The notes below the pieces were generated by a model. That model ran no database searches. It worked only from the letters and a program-made list of their open reading frames with translations, and was not told where the DNA came from. From JARRKC01 sp037388505 (lineage in GTDB: Bacteria; Acidobacteriota; UBA6911; RPQK01; JAPXNP01), in the NCBI GenBank assembly GCA_037388505.1, contig JARRKC010000004.1, positions 496,001 through 560,000 of the forward strand: a DNA stretch of 64,000 bases. The letters run 5' to 3'. A program made the translations under genes and the position numbers. Below are positions 52,727 to 62,532 of this stretch, piece after piece; the stretch's first letter is position 1; each line of letters opens with the position of its first letter.

Positions 52727-54381
52727 AAGTGCTGCGTATCGAAAGCCCTGCCTCCAAACAGGCCGGAGACCTGGCCAGCGATTTCGGCCTGCACAATCAC
52801 GGCCTCAGTCATCTGGGTCGCGTCTACTGGAACCTCCCGGTATCGGCACTCTACGAAGAAGCCGTGTTTCGCCGTGAAGGACTGCTGACGGCCGGGGGTC
52901 CCCTGCTGGTCAACACAAAACCCCATACGGCCAGAGCCGCCGCGGACAAATTCGTAGTTCAGGAGGAGTCAACCGCCTCCAAGATCTGGTGGGGTGAACA
53001 CAACCGGCCCTTCAGTACGGAGAAGTTCAACGGCTTGCTCAACCGCCTGTCGGCCTACCTGCAAGACCGGGATCTGTTCGTTCAGGACTGCTTCGTGGGC
53101 GCCGACCCCGACTATCGAATGCCCATCCGAATCATCACGGAGCACGCCTGGCATAGTCTGTTCGCGCGCAACATGTTCATCACGACGGACGACCCCGATG
53201 CACTGAAACGGCACGTACCCGAATTCACCATCATCGCGGTACCGTCGTTCCGAGCGGATCCGCGCATCGACGGAACACGATCCGAGACCTCCATCATCCT
53301 CAATTTCGCGGAGCGAATGGGGATTGTGACGAATTCCCTCTACGGCGGGGAGATCAAGAAATCGATCTTTACGGTCCTCAACTTCATGTTGCCGCTGGAG
53401 GGTGTGCTGGCAGCGCATTGTTCGGCCAACGTGGGACCAAAAGGGGACCCGGCTCTGTTCTTTGGCCTATCGGGAACCGGTAAGACTACCCTTTCGGCGG
53501 ACCCCAACCGAAGTCTGATCGGGGATGACGAGCACGGCTGGAGTGAATCGGGCGTGTTCAACTTCGAGGCCGGCTGCTACGCCAAAGTCATCCGGCTCTC
53601 CGCCGAAAACGAACCCGAGATCTACGCGTGCACCAATCGCTTCGGTACGATCCTGGAGAACGTCGTCTATGACCCGACGACCCGGAACATTGACCTCGAT
53701 GACGACCTCGTGACCGAGAACACGCGCGCCTCATATCCGCTCGATTTCATTCCCAACGCGATCGAAGAGCGCATGTTCAGAGCCCATCCGCGCAATATCG
53801 TCTTCCTGACCTGCGACGCCTCCGGAGTGCTGCCCCCGATTTCCCGCTTGTCGCCGAACCAGGCCATGTACCATTTCATCAGCGGCTACACTTCCAAGAT
53901 CGCCGGAACGGAGATCGGTTTGGGCATCGAACCGAAGATCACCTTCAGCGCCTGCTTCGGAGCGCCCTTCATGGTCCATCATCCGTTCGAGTACGCACGC
54001 ATCCTCAGCGACAAGATGGCTGCCCACAACGTCAACTGCTGGCTGGTCAACACCGGCTGGACGGGAGGCCCCTTCGGCATAGGCAAGCGCATCAGCATTC
54101 GCTACACGCGGACCATCTTGAATGCGGCGCTGGAGGGACGACTCGACAAAGTGAAGTACCGCAAGGACAAACTGTTCGGATTCGAAGTACCCACTTCCTG
54201 TCCCGACGTCCCGGCGGAGATACTCGATCCGTCCAAGAGCTGGGGCAACGCGGACGAGTACTGGAAGAAGTACGATTCCCTGGCGGCGCTCTACATCGAG
54301 AACTTCAAACTGTTCAAGAACGGCTGTCCGGATGAAGTCTTGAAGGCCGGCCCGAAGCGACTCGAACACAGCCGCGGATAG
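52723..54381 (+). CDS. pckA: Phosphoenolpyruvate carboxykinase (ATP)
   Basis: 552 residues. It converts oxaloacetate and ATP to PEP and CO2 for gluconeogenesis. Motifs: NSLYGGEIKKSIFT, the P-loop GLSGTGKTTLSADPNR, LIGDDEHGWSESG, TENTRASYP, and VNTGWTGGPFGIGKRISIRYTR. It is slightly longer than the E. coli enzyme (540). Its ATG at 52723 overlaps the aminotransferase stop by four bases (ATGA). No other gene follows in the unit; a large repeat follows its stop. Confidence 0.95.
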   Translation: MKVLRIESPASKQAGDLASDFGLHNHGLSHLGRVYWNLPVSALYEEAVFRREGLLTAGGPLLVNTKPHTARAAADKFVVQEESTASKIWWGEHNRPFSTEKFNGLLNRLSAYLQDRDLFVQDCFVGADPDYRMPIRIITEHAWHSLFARNMFITTDDPDALKRHVPEFTIIAVPSFRADPRIDGTRSETSIILNFAERMGIVTNSLYGGEIKKSIFTVLNFMLPLEGVLAAHCSANVGPKGDPALFFGLSGTGKTTLSADPNRSLIGDDEHGWSESGVFNFEAGCYAKVIRLSAENEPEIYACTNRFGTILENVVYDPTTRNIDLDDDLVTENTRASYPLDFIPNAIEERMFRAHPRNIVFLTCDASGVLPPISRLSPNQAMYHFISGYTSKIAGTEIGLGIEPKITFSACFGAPFMVHHPFEYARILSDKMAAHNVNCWLVNTGWTGGPFGIGKRISIRYTRTILNAALEGRLDKVKYRKDKLFGFEVPTSCPDVPAEILDPSKSWGNADEYWKKYDSLAALYIENFKLFKNGCPDEVLKAGPKRLEHSRG

Positions 54382-54382
54382 A

Positions 54383-54603
54383 GAAGGATTGGGGGATTCG
54401 AAGGATTTGAAGGATTTGAAGGATTTAAGGGATTAAGGGATTTAAGGGATTTAGGGGGTTCTGGAAATACACGGCCGTCCCTGAATTCGCTTTCTTCAAT
54501 TCCCTAATCCTTGCCGATCCCCAATCCCCCCAATCCCTTAATCCCCTAATCCCCTAATCCCTTAATCCCTTAATCCCTTAATCCCTTAATCCCTTAATCC
54601 CAG
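54383..54603. repeat. Long inverted array of 8-9 bp units between pckA and purL
   Basis: The left arm (54383-54458) repeats GAAGGATTT and AAGGGATTT; the right arm (about 54500-54603) repeats TTAATCCC/AATCCCTT, with about ten units. The arms are complementary, and about 40 nt separate them, so the region can fold into one long stem. It begins right after the pckA stop and ends about 70 bp before purL. Confidence 0.85.
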
Positions 54604-54673
54604 ATCCCCCCTGCAACGTCCGGGGTTCATGGCATAATCACGTTTTCCCCACAGCCAGCAAGGGAGCGGCACG

Positions 54674-57600
54674 ATGCAGGTGATCCACTATTTCCGGAGC
54701 CCCGGTTTCTCGCCGGAACATATCCGAGCACTTCTCGATCGCGTACGCCGCGAGATTTCCCCCGAAATCGAGGCGATAGAGACGGAGTACTGCTTCAACG
54801 TGGAGATCGACTCCGCTCTGGAGGAGGCGGAGGATCGTCTGCTCCGCTGGCTGCTGGCGGAAACCTTCGAGCCCGAGAGGTTTGGGCCACACAGCTACCT
54901 GAACTCTGAGCTGCCCGTCATCGAGGTCGGACCTCGCCTCAGCTTCAACACCGCCTGGTGCACCAATGCCGTCTCCATCTTCCACAATTGCGGGCTTCGA
55001 AAGGTTCGCCGAATCGAGCGGTCCCGCCGGTACGCGCTGGTCGGACCCGCGGCCGGAGACCCGGCGATTCGCGAGAGTTTCACCGCCCTGATCTACGATC
55101 GGATGACGGAGTGTCCTTATCCGCGACCTCTCGAGTCGTTCGAGAGCGGCACCAGCCCCGAACCGACAGTTGAAATACCGGTTCTCGAAGACGGCCGGGC
55201 TGCGCTGGAGAGACTCAATCGGGAAGCGGGCCTCGCCTTCGATGATTGGGATCTCGACTACTACACACAGCTGTTTCGCGATGTAATCAAGAGGAATCCG
55301 ACCAATGTGGAGTGCTTCGATATCGCACAGTCGAACAGTGAACATTCCCGTCACTGGTTCTTCAAAGGTCGACTCATCATCGACGGGCAGGAACGGCCCG
55401 GGCATCTGATCGCACTGGTTCGTGAACCACTCGAGGTTCATCCGAACAACAGCACCATCGCCTTCTGCGACAACTCCTCGGCGATCCGAGGATACCCCGT
55501 CCGCACGCTGTTGCCGGAACGCCCTGGTTCGTCTTCCCCCTATGTCGAGGCCGAGCGTGACCATGACATCATCTTCACCGCCGAAACCCACAATTTCCCC
55601 TCCGGGGTCGCCCCTTTTCCCGGCGCCGAGACGGGGACGGGCGGACGAATTCGCGACGGCCACGCGACCGGACGAGGCTCGCTGGTCGTAGCCGGGACGG
55701 CTGCTTACTGCGTGGGAAATCTGCGCATCCCCGGCTATCCCCTGCCCTGGGAGGACGAAACGTTCCGGTACCCGGAGAGTCTGGCTTCGCCGCTGCAGAT
55801 CGAGATTGAGGCCAGCAACGGGGCGTCGGATTACGGCAACAAGTTTGGTGAACCGGTCATCCTCGGATACACCCGGGCCCTGGGACTCCGGCTGCCGGAC
55901 GGCCAGCGGCGAGAGTGGATCAAGCCGATCATGTTCTCGGGAGGAATCGGCCAGATCGATGCCCAGCACCTTCGAAAGTGGTTGCCCGAGAAGGGAATGT
56001 GGGTCGTCAAGATCGGCGGGCCCGCTTACCGGATCGGCCTCGGCGGCGGCGCTGCTTCGAGCATGGTACAGGGCGAAAACGTGGCCGAGCTCGACTTCAA
56101 CGCGGTGCAGCGCGGCGACGCGGAGATGGAGCAGAAGGTGAACCGCGTGATCCGGGCGTGTGTGGAACTCGGCGAGCGGAACCCGATCATCAGCATCCAT
56201 GATCAGGGCGCGGGCGGAAACTGCAACGTCCTGAAGGAGATTGTCAGTCCTGCCGGGGCCCGCATCGAAGTTCGGAAGATTCCAATCGGCGACGAGACCC
56301 TTTCGGTCCTCGAGATCTGGGTCGCCGAATACCAGGAACAGGATGCATTGCTTCTGCGTGATGAACACACGGCTCTTTTCGAGGCCCTGTGCAAGCGGGA
56401 GAAGGTGCCGGTTGCGCTGGTCGGCCGCATCACGGGCGACGGGCGCATCGTTCTGCACGACGACTGGGACGGCTCCACACCCGTCGATCTCGATCTCGAC
56501 CATGTCCTCGGCGCCATGCCGCAAAAGGTCTTCACGGACGAACACCGGGCCGTGTCGACGCGCCCTCTCGAACTGCCCGAGAATCTCGGTGTTCGCGATG
56601 CAGTCGAGCGCGTCCTGCGTCTTCTCTCGGTCGGCTCCAAACGCTTCCTGACCAACAAGGTCGACCGCAGCGTCACTGGCCTGGTCGCGCGCCAGCAGTG
56701 TGCGGGCCCCCTGCAGCTCACGGTCTCCGACGTTGCCGTCATTGCTCAGAACCACCTTGGCGTGACGGGGGCCGCGACTTCGATCGGGGAACAGCCGGTG
56801 ATGGGATTGCTGAATCCGGCGGCCATGGCTCGTATGACTGTGGGTGAGGCCCTGACGAACCTGATCTGGGCGCGGGTGAGCGCACTCGAGGACGTGAAAT
56901 GTTCGGCCAACTGGATGTGGGCCGCTAAGCTGCCCGGTGAAGCGGCGGCACTGACCGACGCTGCACAGGCCTTGCGGGACGTTCTCGTCACCCTGGGGAT
57001 TGCGATCGACGGTGGCAAGGATAGCCTTTCGATGGCGGCGCTCGCGCCGAAGCCGGACGGCGGCGAGGAAACCGTCAAAGCTCCCGGCTCCCTGGTGATC
57101 TCTACTTACGTGACCTGCCCCGACATCCGCATGGTGGTCACGCCGGACCTGAAGCGGCCCGGAGGCAGCGAACTCCTCTACATCAACCTCGGAAAGGGTC
57201 TCGGTCGGCTCGGTGGTTCCTCCCTGGCCCAGGTTTTCAGGCAGCTCGGCGAGACTCCACCCGACCTTGACGATCCCGTACTCCTGAAGAGGACGTTCAC
57301 CGCGATCCAAAGTCTGATCGAAGACGGAAAGATCCTTGCCGGTCACGACCGCAGCGACGGAGGGCTGATCACGGCACTGCTCGAGATGGCCTTTGCCGGC
57401 AATTGCGGCCTCGAGGTCGACGTCGAAGCCGTGAACGGTGACCCCATCCCCACTCTGTTCAGTGAAGAACTGGGTCTGCTCCTCGAGATTGCTCCGAGCT
57501 CATTCGACGAAGTCGCGACCTCACTACGCGATGCTTCGGTGCCCTTTTCTCGAATCGGCAAAACCCGGAAGGATGCGCGAATTCTGGTGAAAGTCGACGG

Positions 57601-58600
57601 CAGGCCGGTGCTCGATGACTCCATGCCCGTGCTTCGCGATATTTGGGAGGAGACCAGCTATCGTCTGGAACTTCTGCAGGCCAACCCCGAATCCGTCGAG
57701 CAGGAGCGGAATAGCCTGAAGACTCGAACTGGCCCTGCTTTCCGACTCACCTTTCAGCCGGAACCGACTTCATCCGCTCGTTCGGCTGAGCGAGATCGAT
57801 TCAAGGTCGCCGTTCTTCGCGAGGAAGGCAGCAACGGGGATCGTGAGATGGGTGCCGCCTTCCATCTGGCCGGTTTCGAAACCTGGGATGTCACGATGAC
57901 CGACCTGGCCGCAGGTCGGGTCGCCCTGGAGGAGTTCCGGGGCTTGGTCTTCCCGGGAGGTTTCAGCTACGCCGATGTCCTCGATTCGGCCAAAGGCTGG
58001 GCCGGTGTCATTCGATTCAATCCCCGCATCTGGGAACAAGTCCAGACGTTCTACAGTCGACCGGACACATTCAGCCTGGGTGTCTGCAACGGATGTCAGT
58101 TGATGGCTCTCATCGGTTGGATTCCCTGGCCGGAGATTCCGGACGTTCGTCGGCCCCGGTTCATCCAGAATCGTTCGGGCCGGTTCGAGTCCCGATTCAC
58201 GACCGTGACGATCGAACCCAGCCCGGCCATCATGCTGAAAGGTATGACCGGGTCGGTACTGGGCGTCTGGGTCGCACACGGCGAGGGCCAGGCCTACTTC
58301 CCGGACACTTCCATTCTGGAGCAGATCGAAAAGGAGCACCTTGTTCCGCTCCGCTTCGTCAACGATGCGGGCCGGGCAACCGAGGAGTATCCCTTCAACC
58401 CCAACGGATCCCCCCTCGGGATCGCCGGGCTCTGTTCGCGCGACGGACGGCATCTGGTGATGATGCCGCACCCGGAACGGGCATTTCTGAAATGGCAGTG
58501 GGGATGGATGCCCGAGGATTGGAAGGAGAACCTGGAGTCGTCTCCCTGGCTCCGGATGTTCCAAAACGCGCGCGTTTGGTGCGAACAAGATGAAACTTGA
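54674..58600 (+). CDS. purL: Phosphoribosylformylglycinamidine synthase, large single-chain type
   Basis: 1308 residues, the fused PurL of about 1300 rather than the split PurS/Q/L system. It converts FGAR to FGAM with ATP and glutamine. Order seen: N-terminal PurS-like domain, NSEHSRHWFFKG, TAETHNFPSGVAPFPGAETG, GGPAYRIGLGGGAASSM, SIHDQGAGGNCNV, GGKDSLSMAA, and the C-terminal amidotransferase with FPGGFSYADVL, nucleophile in GVCNGCQLMALIG, and MMPHPERAFLKWQWG. ATG 54674 follows AGGGAG. It is a single-gene unit, ending 83 bp before the cytochrome gene. Confidence 0.96.
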   Translation: MQVIHYFRSPGFSPEHIRALLDRVRREISPEIEAIETEYCFNVEIDSALEEAEDRLLRWLLAETFEPERFGPHSYLNSELPVIEVGPRLSFNTAWCTNAVSIFHNCGLRKVRRIERSRRYALVGPAAGDPAIRESFTALIYDRMTECPYPRPLESFESGTSPEPTVEIPVLEDGRAALERLNREAGLAFDDWDLDYYTQLFRDVIKRNPTNVECFDIAQSNSEHSRHWFFKGRLIIDGQERPGHLIALVREPLEVHPNNSTIAFCDNSSAIRGYPVRTLLPERPGSSSPYVEAERDHDIIFTAETHNFPSGVAPFPGAETGTGGRIRDGHATGRGSLVVAGTAAYCVGNLRIPGYPLPWEDETFRYPESLASPLQIEIEASNGASDYGNKFGEPVILGYTRALGLRLPDGQRREWIKPIMFSGGIGQIDAQHLRKWLPEKGMWVVKIGGPAYRIGLGGGAASSMVQGENVAELDFNAVQRGDAEMEQKVNRVIRACVELGERNPIISIHDQGAGGNCNVLKEIVSPAGARIEVRKIPIGDETLSVLEIWVAEYQEQDALLLRDEHTALFEALCKREKVPVALVGRITGDGRIVLHDDWDGSTPVDLDLDHVLGAMPQKVFTDEHRAVSTRPLELPENLGVRDAVERVLRLLSVGSKRFLTNKVDRSVTGLVARQQCAGPLQLTVSDVAVIAQNHLGVTGAATSIGEQPVMGLLNPAAMARMTVGEALTNLIWARVSALEDVKCSANWMWAAKLPGEAAALTDAAQALRDVLVTLGIAIDGGKDSLSMAALAPKPDGGEETVKAPGSLVISTYVTCPDIRMVVTPDLKRPGGSELLYINLGKGLGRLGGSSLAQVFRQLGETPPDLDDPVLLKRTFTAIQSLIEDGKILAGHDRSDGGLITALLEMAFAGNCGLEVDVEAVNGDPIPTLFSEELGLLLEIAPSSFDEVATSLRDASVPFSRIGKTRKDARILVKVDGRPVLDDSMPVLRDIWEETSYRLELLQANPESVEQERNSLKTRTGPAFRLTFQPEPTSSARSAERDRFKVAVLREEGSNGDREMGAAFHLAGFETWDVTMTDLAAGRVALEEFRGLVFPGGFSYADVLDSAKGWAGVIRFNPRIWEQVQTFYSRPDTFSLGVCNGCQLMALIGWIPWPEIPDVRRPRFIQNRSGRFESRFTTVTIEPSPAIMLKGMTGSVLGVWVAHGEGQAYFPDTSILEQIEKEHLVPLRFVNDAGRATEEYPFNPNGSPLGIAGLCSRDGRHLVMMPHPERAFLKWQWGWMPEDWKENLESSPWLRMFQNARVWCEQDET

Positions 58601-58683
58601 TCCGCCGATTCATCATCCAAGGTACCAACCGAGTTTCTTCGGATGGGCTTCGTCTAACGAGATCAACGAATCAGAGCGAACGG

Positions 58684-59973
58684 ATGGTGAAGAAGCTGCC
58701 CTTTCTCGTCGGCACACTGGTTGTCCTGGCAGCCATGGTGCTGCTGGTTCTGGCGTTGTTCAAGAACGAGCTCTTTCCCGAGTACTCACCCGCCCAGCGC
58801 GGTCTGCTCGTGGCCGAGGACTCCGGCTGCTTCAACTGTCACGTCCGATTCGACGGACGGGGTTCTACGAACCCCCTGAAGGGCGGCACCGTCGATCAGA
58901 TCCCCAATTTCTTCACTGAGCGTCACGGTATAGACGGAATTCGTCAGTGGATTCGAAATGGGGTCAGCGACGCGCGGCGGCGACGCCTTGCGAACCGCAG
59001 AGAACATGAAGAGCAGGCCCTGAAGATGCCGGCCTTCGCTGACCGTCTGTCCGACGCCCAGATCGAGGACCTCGTGAGTTTCGTTGCGCTGGCCCAGTAC
59101 GGTGAGACGACGAGCCACTCCGCCGATCTACCCAAGGGAGAGGCGATCGCTCGACGCTACGGCTGTTATACCTGCCACGGAGAACTCGGGCAGGGCGGCG
59201 TCGGCAATCCTCGTTCGCTCAAAGGTTACATTCCGGGCTTCTTCGGCGATGACTTCCGCGCCCTGACGCGCAACGGCAATCGACAGGACCTCCGCGAGTG
59301 GATCCTCGACGGCCATTCCCAGTTCTTCTGGAACCAGGGGTTTGCGGTCTTTTTTCCTGGCCAGTTCTTCACGCGGAGACAGGCTATTCGGATGCCGGCC
59401 TTCCGCGGATTCATTTCGGACGACGAAGTGGAACCACTGATCGACCATTTGATCGAGTTGATGAATCGGGGCCCTCTCGATGCTCGGGCACTGATGGAAT
59501 TTCGACCGCTCAGCGCGCATCGTTCTCCGGAAAGGGGGCCGGACACCGGCCGTGGCGCGGCGGATCGAGAGGCCCACGAAATGCGAGAGATGCCCCTGGC
59601 CTTCCTCGCCGCGCGGTCCGTTCTCGAGGAGCATTGCGTCAAATGCCACGGCCCGAACAGAGAGAAGAGTCATTTCAGACTCGACCGGAGGGAACTCGCG
59701 CTCAAGGGAGGCGAACTCGCCGAGGCAACCGGAAGGGCCGCGATCAAGCCGGGAGACGCCGAACAGAGCCTTGTCATACAGTATGTCACCGCTACCGAGG
59801 AGGATCCGTTCAAGGAGATCCATCCGATGCCGCCAGATGGCAATCCTCGACTGAGTCTCTCCGAAATCGAAATCCTGCGCCGCTGGATCGATGGCGGGGC
59901 ACCCTGGCCCCGGGCCGTGGTGTTGCAGGAATCAAAGACGACCACTCCACCTTCGAGAGGAATCACCCGATGA
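58684..59973 (+). CDS. Membrane-anchored triheme cytochrome c with C-terminal PSCyt1-type domain
   Basis: 429 residues from ATG 58684, which opens an N-terminal helix (LVGTLVVLAAMVLLVLALF) that anchors the protein with its bulk in the periplasm. Three CxxCH sites are present: CFNCH, CYTCH and CVKCH. The first two lie in short cytochrome c modules, each with distal Met candidates in KMPAF and RMPAF. The last (LEEHCVKCHGPNREKSHFRLD) matches the planctomycete cytochrome C (PSCyt1) domain. It overlaps the b562-like gene by four bases, so electrons may pass between them. Confidence 0.85.
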   Translation: MVKKLPFLVGTLVVLAAMVLLVLALFKNELFPEYSPAQRGLLVAEDSGCFNCHVRFDGRGSTNPLKGGTVDQIPNFFTERHGIDGIRQWIRNGVSDARRRRLANRREHEEQALKMPAFADRLSDAQIEDLVSFVALAQYGETTSHSADLPKGEAIARRYGCYTCHGELGQGGVGNPRSLKGYIPGFFGDDFRALTRNGNRQDLREWILDGHSQFFWNQGFAVFFPGQFFTRRQAIRMPAFRGFISDDEVEPLIDHLIELMNRGPLDARALMEFRPLSAHRSPERGPDTGRGAADREAHEMREMPLAFLAARSVLEEHCVKCHGPNREKSHFRLDRRELALKGGELAEATGRAAIKPGDAEQSLVIQYVTATEEDPFKEIHPMPPDGNPRLSLSEIEILRRWIDGGAPWPRAVVLQESKTTTPPSRGITR

Positions 59974-60413
59974 CGTTCCAACGAAAGCACGGCAGCCTTT
60001 GGCTCGTCCTGCTTCTCATCAGCCTGACCGCCCCGATACTTCGAGCCGCAGAGGATGAACCCGTGCCGCCGATCGTGGCTCACATGCGGCAGATCAACAA
60101 GAACCTTCGCACGCTGCGGGGCCAGTATGACCAGGCCGCCCTGGAGGCGGAAAACGTCCAGCTCGTCGAGACGATCCGGGCCCATGTCAAAGCCGCCCAG
60201 CAGTTGGAGCCGTTGAAGACACCTCAGATTCCGGTCGATCAGCGAGCGGCTTTCCTCAAGGACTTCCGCTCCACCCTCGGCAAGGTCCTGGACACTCTCG
60301 ATCAACTCGAGGCCGCCTTGAAGCAGAACGATTCGGCGAGCGCCAAGGAGTTGATTCTCAAGTTGAACGACATCAAGCGCGCGGGTCACGAGAAGTTCAA
60401 GAGCCCGGATTAG
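59970..60413 (+). CDS. Cytochrome b562-like secreted four-helix protein
   Basis: 147 residues from ATG 59970, whose ATGA overlaps the cytochrome c stop. A signal peptide (SLWLVLLLISLTAPILRA) precedes a helical domain. The heme ligands of cytochrome b562 (an N-terminal Met and a C-terminal His) have matching candidates: VAHMRQINKNLRTL and LKLNDIKRAGHEKFK. FLKDFRSTLGKVLDTLDQLE fits helix 3. Length agrees with E. coli CybC (about 128 with signal). It is likely a periplasmic electron carrier for the adjacent cytochrome c; heme binding is inferred. Confidence 0.75.
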   Translation: MTFQRKHGSLWLVLLLISLTAPILRAAEDEPVPPIVAHMRQINKNLRTLRGQYDQAALEAENVQLVETIRAHVKAAQQLEPLKTPQIPVDQRAAFLKDFRSTLGKVLDTLDQLEAALKQNDSASAKELILKLNDIKRAGHEKFKSPD

Positions 60414-60456
60414 CCGCACCAGAGACAGGGCCAAGGGTTAAACTGGTGGTTCCCTT

Positions 60457-62481
60457 ATGGCGAACGACCTCCCCTGGCTGGCCGAACTCAACCCCGAGCA
60501 GCGCCGAGCCGTCTGTCACGGCGACGGCCCCCTGCTCGTCGTCGCGGGGGCAGGCAGCGGTAAGACCCGGACTCTCGCGTATCGCACTGCGTACCTGATC
60601 GCGACGGGTGTTCCGCCCCAGGAGATTCTGTTACTAACCTTCACCCGACGTGCCGCGCAGGAGATGATTCGCCGGGCCAGGTCCATCGTCTCTTCGGAGG
60701 GCGCTGCCAAGGGAGCCATCTGGGGAGGAACCTTCCATTCCGTTGCGAACCGGCTCCTCCGACTCTACGGCAAGCCGGCCGGCGTTTCGCCCCAGTTTAC
60801 CGTCCTGGATCAGTCGGACGCGCAGGATCTCATGGATGTCCTTCGGCACGAACTCGGACTGCACCAGAAGGACAAGCGTTTCCCGCGCAAGCAGACCTGC
60901 CTGGCCATCTATTCCCGTCGGGTCAACGGTTCGGAGGAGCTTTCCGAGGTCGTCGATCGCTATTTCCCCTGGTGTTCCGACTGGAAGGACGAACTGAAGC
61001 TGCTGTTCCGGACCTATGTCGAGCGGAAACAGAGTCATCAGGTTCTAGACTACGACGACCTCCTGCTCTACTTGGCGCACCTTTTATCCGATCCGGATGT
61101 GGGGGCGCGGATCGGGCACCGATTTCGGCATGTGCTGGTCGATGAGTATCAGGACACCAACAAGTTGCAGGCGGGCATTCTCAAGGGCTTGAGACGAGAC
61201 AATCCCAACATCATGGTGGTCGGCGACGACGCACAGAGCATTTACAGCTTCCGTGCCGCCGCGGTGGACAACATGTTCAGCTTCCCGGAGGACTTTCCGG
61301 GAACCACCATCGTAAGGTTGGAGACCAACTACCGTTCGGTTTCGCCCATCCTGGAAACCACGAACCGGCTGATCCGTCAGGCCCGCCGTCGTTATACGAA
61401 AGATCTGCAGTCCGCACGGGGCGACGGTCGCCGTCCGCTGTTCGTCACCTGCCGTGACGAGACCGACCAGGACGCCTTCGTCGTTTCGCGAATCCTGGAG
61501 CATTACGAAGAGGGTATCCCGCTGCGGCGCCAGGCCGTCTTGTTCCGGTCAGCGTTCTTGTCGAACTCCCTCGAGGTCGAACTGACCCGGCGAAACATCC
61601 CGTATCACAAGTACGGCGGTCTGCGCTTTCTGGAGGCGGCCCACATCAAGGACCTCCTCGGTTTCCTGCGCGTTGCCGAGAATCCCCGCGACGCGATTGC
61701 CTGGTTTCGCATCCTGCAACTGCTCGAGGGAGTCGGACCGGCGACCGCTTCGAAGATCGTGGCCCACGTCGTCGCTCACGGCTTCGATCCGACGAGCATC
61801 GCCGATTTCACTGCACCTCCGTCCGGACGCAAGGCACTTCGGGGCTATGCTCGCCTGTTCGAACGGATGAACCGGCCAGACGCGTCTGCGCCGGCTCAGC
61901 AGGTCGAGCTCGTACGACGCGTCTACGACAGAATGATCGACAAGCTGCACGAGAACGCCGATGCGCGGCGCCGCGATCTCGAGAACCTTCAGCAGATCGC
62001 ATCCCGGTACCGAAGCCGCCGAAGCTTCCTGCTCGACCTGCATCTGGACCCTCCGAACTCGACGTCCGATCTGGCCGGCCCGCCGTCCCGGGATGAGGAC
62101 TGGCTCATCCTGTCGACGATCCATTCGGCCAAGGGCGGCGAGTGGGATGCCGTCTATCTGATCCACGCGGCCGACGGATGCCTGCCTTCCGATATGGGAA
62201 CCGGCTCCGAAGAGGAGATCGAAGAAGAGTTGCGCCTGACCTACGTCGCCATGACCCGAGCGCGCGACTTCCTGTACGTCAGCTGGCCTCTCCGCTACTA
62301 TCACGCCTGGCACTCCTTCACGGATCGACACAGCTATGCGCAGCGGTGTCGCTTCCTGAATTCCGACGTCCTGGCATCGATGCAGGCCCTGGCGACGACT
62401 GAAGGGCCGCAGGACGATGAGCCCGAGACGGAATTGACGCAGGGCGACCTCGCCTCGGCGATTCGAGCGATGTGGGACTGA
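60457..62481 (+). CDS. UvrD/PcrA-type superfamily 1 helicase
   Basis: 674 residues. Motifs in order: Q motif LNPEQRRAVCHGDG, Walker A VVAGAGSGKTRTL, Ia TFTRRAAQEM, II VDEYQDTN, III VVGDDAQSIYSFRAA, IV RLETNYRS, V STIHSAKGGEWDAVYLIHA, VI RLTYVAMTRARDFLYV. DNA 3'-5' helicase for repair and recombination. A TAAACT box ends 12 nt before the ATG. The short tail lacks the PcrA RNA-polymerase-binding Tudor domain. Start ATG 60457; a short-leader mRNA is likely. Confidence 0.92.
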   Translation: MANDLPWLAELNPEQRRAVCHGDGPLLVVAGAGSGKTRTLAYRTAYLIATGVPPQEILLLTFTRRAAQEMIRRARSIVSSEGAAKGAIWGGTFHSVANRLLRLYGKPAGVSPQFTVLDQSDAQDLMDVLRHELGLHQKDKRFPRKQTCLAIYSRRVNGSEELSEVVDRYFPWCSDWKDELKLLFRTYVERKQSHQVLDYDDLLLYLAHLLSDPDVGARIGHRFRHVLVDEYQDTNKLQAGILKGLRRDNPNIMVVGDDAQSIYSFRAAAVDNMFSFPEDFPGTTIVRLETNYRSVSPILETTNRLIRQARRRYTKDLQSARGDGRRPLFVTCRDETDQDAFVVSRILEHYEEGIPLRRQAVLFRSAFLSNSLEVELTRRNIPYHKYGGLRFLEAAHIKDLLGFLRVAENPRDAIAWFRILQLLEGVGPATASKIVAHVVAHGFDPTSIADFTAPPSGRKALRGYARLFERMNRPDASAPAQQVELVRRVYDRMIDKLHENADARRRDLENLQQIASRYRSRRSFLLDLHLDPPNSTSDLAGPPSRDEDWLILSTIHSAKGGEWDAVYLIHAADGCLPSDMGTGSEEEIEEELRLTYVAMTRARDFLYVSWPLRYYHAWHSFTDRHSYAQRCRFLNSDVLASMQALATTEGPQDDEPETELTQGDLASAIRAMWD

Positions 62482-62516
62482 ACCTCCGATGGCGAGTGAA
62501 GGAATAGGGGTAACGC

Positions 62517-62522
62517 TATAAT
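62517..62522 (+). promoter_or_regulatory. -10 element (TATAAT) of the GH3 gene
   Basis: Perfect TATAAT that overlaps an in-frame ATG at 62521 and lies 10 nt before the ATG at 62533. Transcription should start near 62529, so translation from 62533 would be almost leaderless. Confidence 0.5.
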
Positions 62523-62532
62523 GGGGTTCCCG

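Noticed and set aside
54638..57346. Antisense open frame of 902 residues opposite purL
   Set aside because: Very long, but it mirrors the codon pattern of purL, has no recognisable domain or start signal, and the sense strand encodes a complete PurL.
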